From the NCBI GenBank assembly GCA_036389035.1, contig DASVQQ010000019.1, positions 1 to 32,317 of the forward strand: 32,317 bases of DNA. Reading direction: 5' to 3'. The position numbers and the translations under genes are program-made. The DNA is from Jatrophihabitans sp. GTDB taxonomy: Bacteria > Actinomycetota > Actinomycetes > Mycobacteriales > Jatrophihabitantaceae. The notes under the pieces are model-generated. The model was not told the DNA's origin. It saw nothing but the letters and a program-made list of their open reading frames with translations, and searched no databases. This document shows, piece by piece, positions 31,230 through 32,317 of this stretch; the first letter of the stretch is position 1, and each line of letters opens with the position of its first letter.

Positions 31230-32147
31230 TCACCTGGCGACTGCTGGGCGCGGCCGAGCGACCACATCAGCGTCGAACAGGTTGACCAGCGTCACTGCGA
31301 GCGAGACAGCCACCGTCGCCTCTTCAATCGACACGTCCCCCGGAGCCGCGGGCTGACCCCCATGGCGGTCATGCTGCCCGTGCCAGAGCATTCGCATCAT
31401 GCTGATGAGGACCTCCCGCGACGGCGCCCGGTCGTGCTCGCGCTCCATCGGAAGTCCCCAGTCGCCCTGCTGTTCGATCTGCGCAAGTACGGTGCCAAGG
31501 GTTGCCCTCTCGTTGGTTGGTGACACCACCGGGATGGCCGCGTCCTCCACCGCCTTGACTGCGAGCCCGTAGGCAACGCTCGGGTCTGGGGTTAGGCCGT
31601 AGAGCTCTCCCCAAGCCTTGGCCAACCTGGCACCTGCGCGCCCTGCTCGTGCCATGACCGAATCAGCGGCCTCCTGCACTCCCTGCGGTACGCGACGGAC
31701 GAGTCCAGGTTTGCCGTGGCGGCTCCCCACCTCCCACGCTGACTTGCTGCGAGCAAGTAACGAGTCCAACTCGCCAGCCTGTGCGTGCCCACCGTGGGCG
31801 AGAAGATAGTCCGCGATTTGAAGCGGCGCGTGGTGCTTCACCAACACCGAGATCGCTGCGGCAAGCTGGTTTTTGCCTATGCCGCTGTCGACCGAGTCCT
31901 TCCGAAGATTTGGCAGAGGGATGCGCAGTGCTTGGCACATCTGTTCAGCCAGATCGGTGTCGAGCATGTGTGCGTAGTATGCCTGGCCGTAGACGGAAGG
32001 GCCCCTACGGCGCGCCATAAGCGCCGGCCGCACCCAAGCCCAGAAGGCGGCCGTCATCCACTCGGGCACGCCGTCGTGAAGCGCGTCGTACTCCGCGACC
32101 GCGTCCTCGGTGTCGACGCCGAGCGGGCGCCAGGTCTCATCACTCAC
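31230..32147 (-). CDS. Uncharacterised protein, possibly with HEPN/Abi_C-like C-terminal domain
   Basis: This 305-aa protein has no signal peptide or membrane segment. The N-terminal half is helical. The C-terminal part (about 185-292) reads YGLAVKAVEDAAIPVV, RATLGTVLAQIEQQGDW, LWHGQHDRHGG (254-264) and EEATVAVSLAVTLVNLF. That order of helices, with a polar HG motif before the last helix, resembles a family of uncharacterised actinobacterial proteins and the Abi_C/HEPN type. R252-x6-H259 fits the loose RX4-6H rule, but the canonical RN is absent. The GTG start at 32147 has no ribosome-binding site. GC is about 58% in a 60-bp sample, against about 75% in the CoA-transferase gene, which suggests transfer. 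It ends 30 bp from a transposase. A role in defence is only a guess. Confidence 0.7.
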   Translation of the reverse strand: MSDETWRPLGVDTEDAVAEYDALHDGVPEWMTAAFWAWVRPALMARRRGPSVYGQAYYAHMLDTDLAEQMCQALRIPLPNLRKDSVDSGIGKNQLAAAISVLVKHHAPLQIADYLLAHGGHAQAGELDSLLARSKSAWEVGSRHGKPGLVRRVPQGVQEAADSVMARAGRAGARLAKAWGELYGLTPDPSVAYGLAVKAVEDAAIPVVSPTNERATLGTVLAQIEQQGDWGLPMEREHDRAPSREVLISMMRMLWHGQHDRHGGQPAAPGDVSIEEATVAVSLAVTLVNLFDADVVARPRPAVAR

Positions 32148-32177
32148 GCGGTCGATGTTGTCACACAGCTCCGACAG

Positions 32178-32317
32178 CTAGCTGTTCTGCCCTGAGAGGT
32201 TGGGGACGCGGCTTGCTGGTGGGTGGCCTGCGAGTGCGGTGTGGCCGCGGTGGTGGTTGTAGGTGTGGAGCCAGGTGGTGAGAGCTTGGCATCGTTGGGT
32301 GTCTGAGTGGTAGGGGT
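32178..32317 (-). CDS. IS481-family transposase, C-terminal fragment (continues past the right edge)
   Basis: The minus strand encodes the last 46 residues of a DDE transposase, including YHSDTQRCQALTTWLHTYNH and HRGHTALAGHPPASRVPNL, ending SGQNS and TAG (32180-32178). The WLHxYNHHRxHTALxGxPP pattern is the C-terminal signature of IS481-like elements of actinobacteria. The start and catalytic DDE residues lie outside the window. No terminal inverted repeat could be fixed, so the exact element end between 32148 and 32178 is unknown. Whether the full gene is intact cannot be judged. Confidence 0.88.
   Translation of the reverse strand, partial: PYHSDTQRCQALTTWLHTYNHHRGHTALAGHPPASRVPNLSGQNS

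Overview
The window is high-GC actinobacterial chromosome. The 16S rRNA fragment, the pheST, argCJBDF-R-GH and infC-rpmI-rplT gene orders, ATGA/GTGA start-stop overlaps, frequent GTG starts and the PH-domain/hisG/hisE cluster all fit. The genus cannot be fixed from this alone.

Left part (1-11.8 kb, all minus strand). The 5' half of a 16S gene runs off the left edge. Upstream of it is a 606-bp rrn control region with a conserved leader motif and three tandem -35/-10 promoters, two of them on a duplicated segment. Upstream again is a complete arginine operon read argC-argJ-argB-argD-argF-argR-argG-argH. It continues through an Aag/MPG-type DNA glycosylase into tyrosyl-tRNA synthetase. Nearly every junction overlaps or abuts. 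Two ARG-box-like palindromes, 21 bp centre to centre, cover the argC start, and the operon encodes its own ArgR.

Middle part (11.9-24.9 kb, mostly minus strand). An unrecognised 335-aa protein gene sits between argC and the translation block. That block is infC (ATC start, structured leader), rpmI, rplT, a SpoU-family RNA methyltransferase, pheS and pheT. One plus-strand gene, a secreted NlpC/P60 hydrolase with three GWAxDPDN repeats, diverges from infC. Next come a PH-domain membrane protein, hisG and hisE, then a ring-opening amidohydrolase (cyanuric acid hydrolase/barbiturase family) and a carbamate kinase, separated by a 16-bp tandem repeat array.

Right part (25.1-32.3 kb). Two plus-strand genes encode a YcnI-like copper protein and a secreted trypsin-like protease. 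Minus-strand genes encode a GH31 glycosidase and a CaiB/BaiF CoA-transferase. The last 1.3 kb looks accessory: a structured intergenic region, a lower-GC gene for an uncharacterised protein with a possible HEPN/Abi_C-like C-terminus, and the 3' end of an IS481-type transposase cut by the right edge.

Most of the window is housekeeping. The least explained items are the gene inserted between pheT and argC, the amidohydrolase/carbamate kinase pair with its repeat array, and the gene beside the IS element. No CRISPR array, tRNA gene or phage module was seen.
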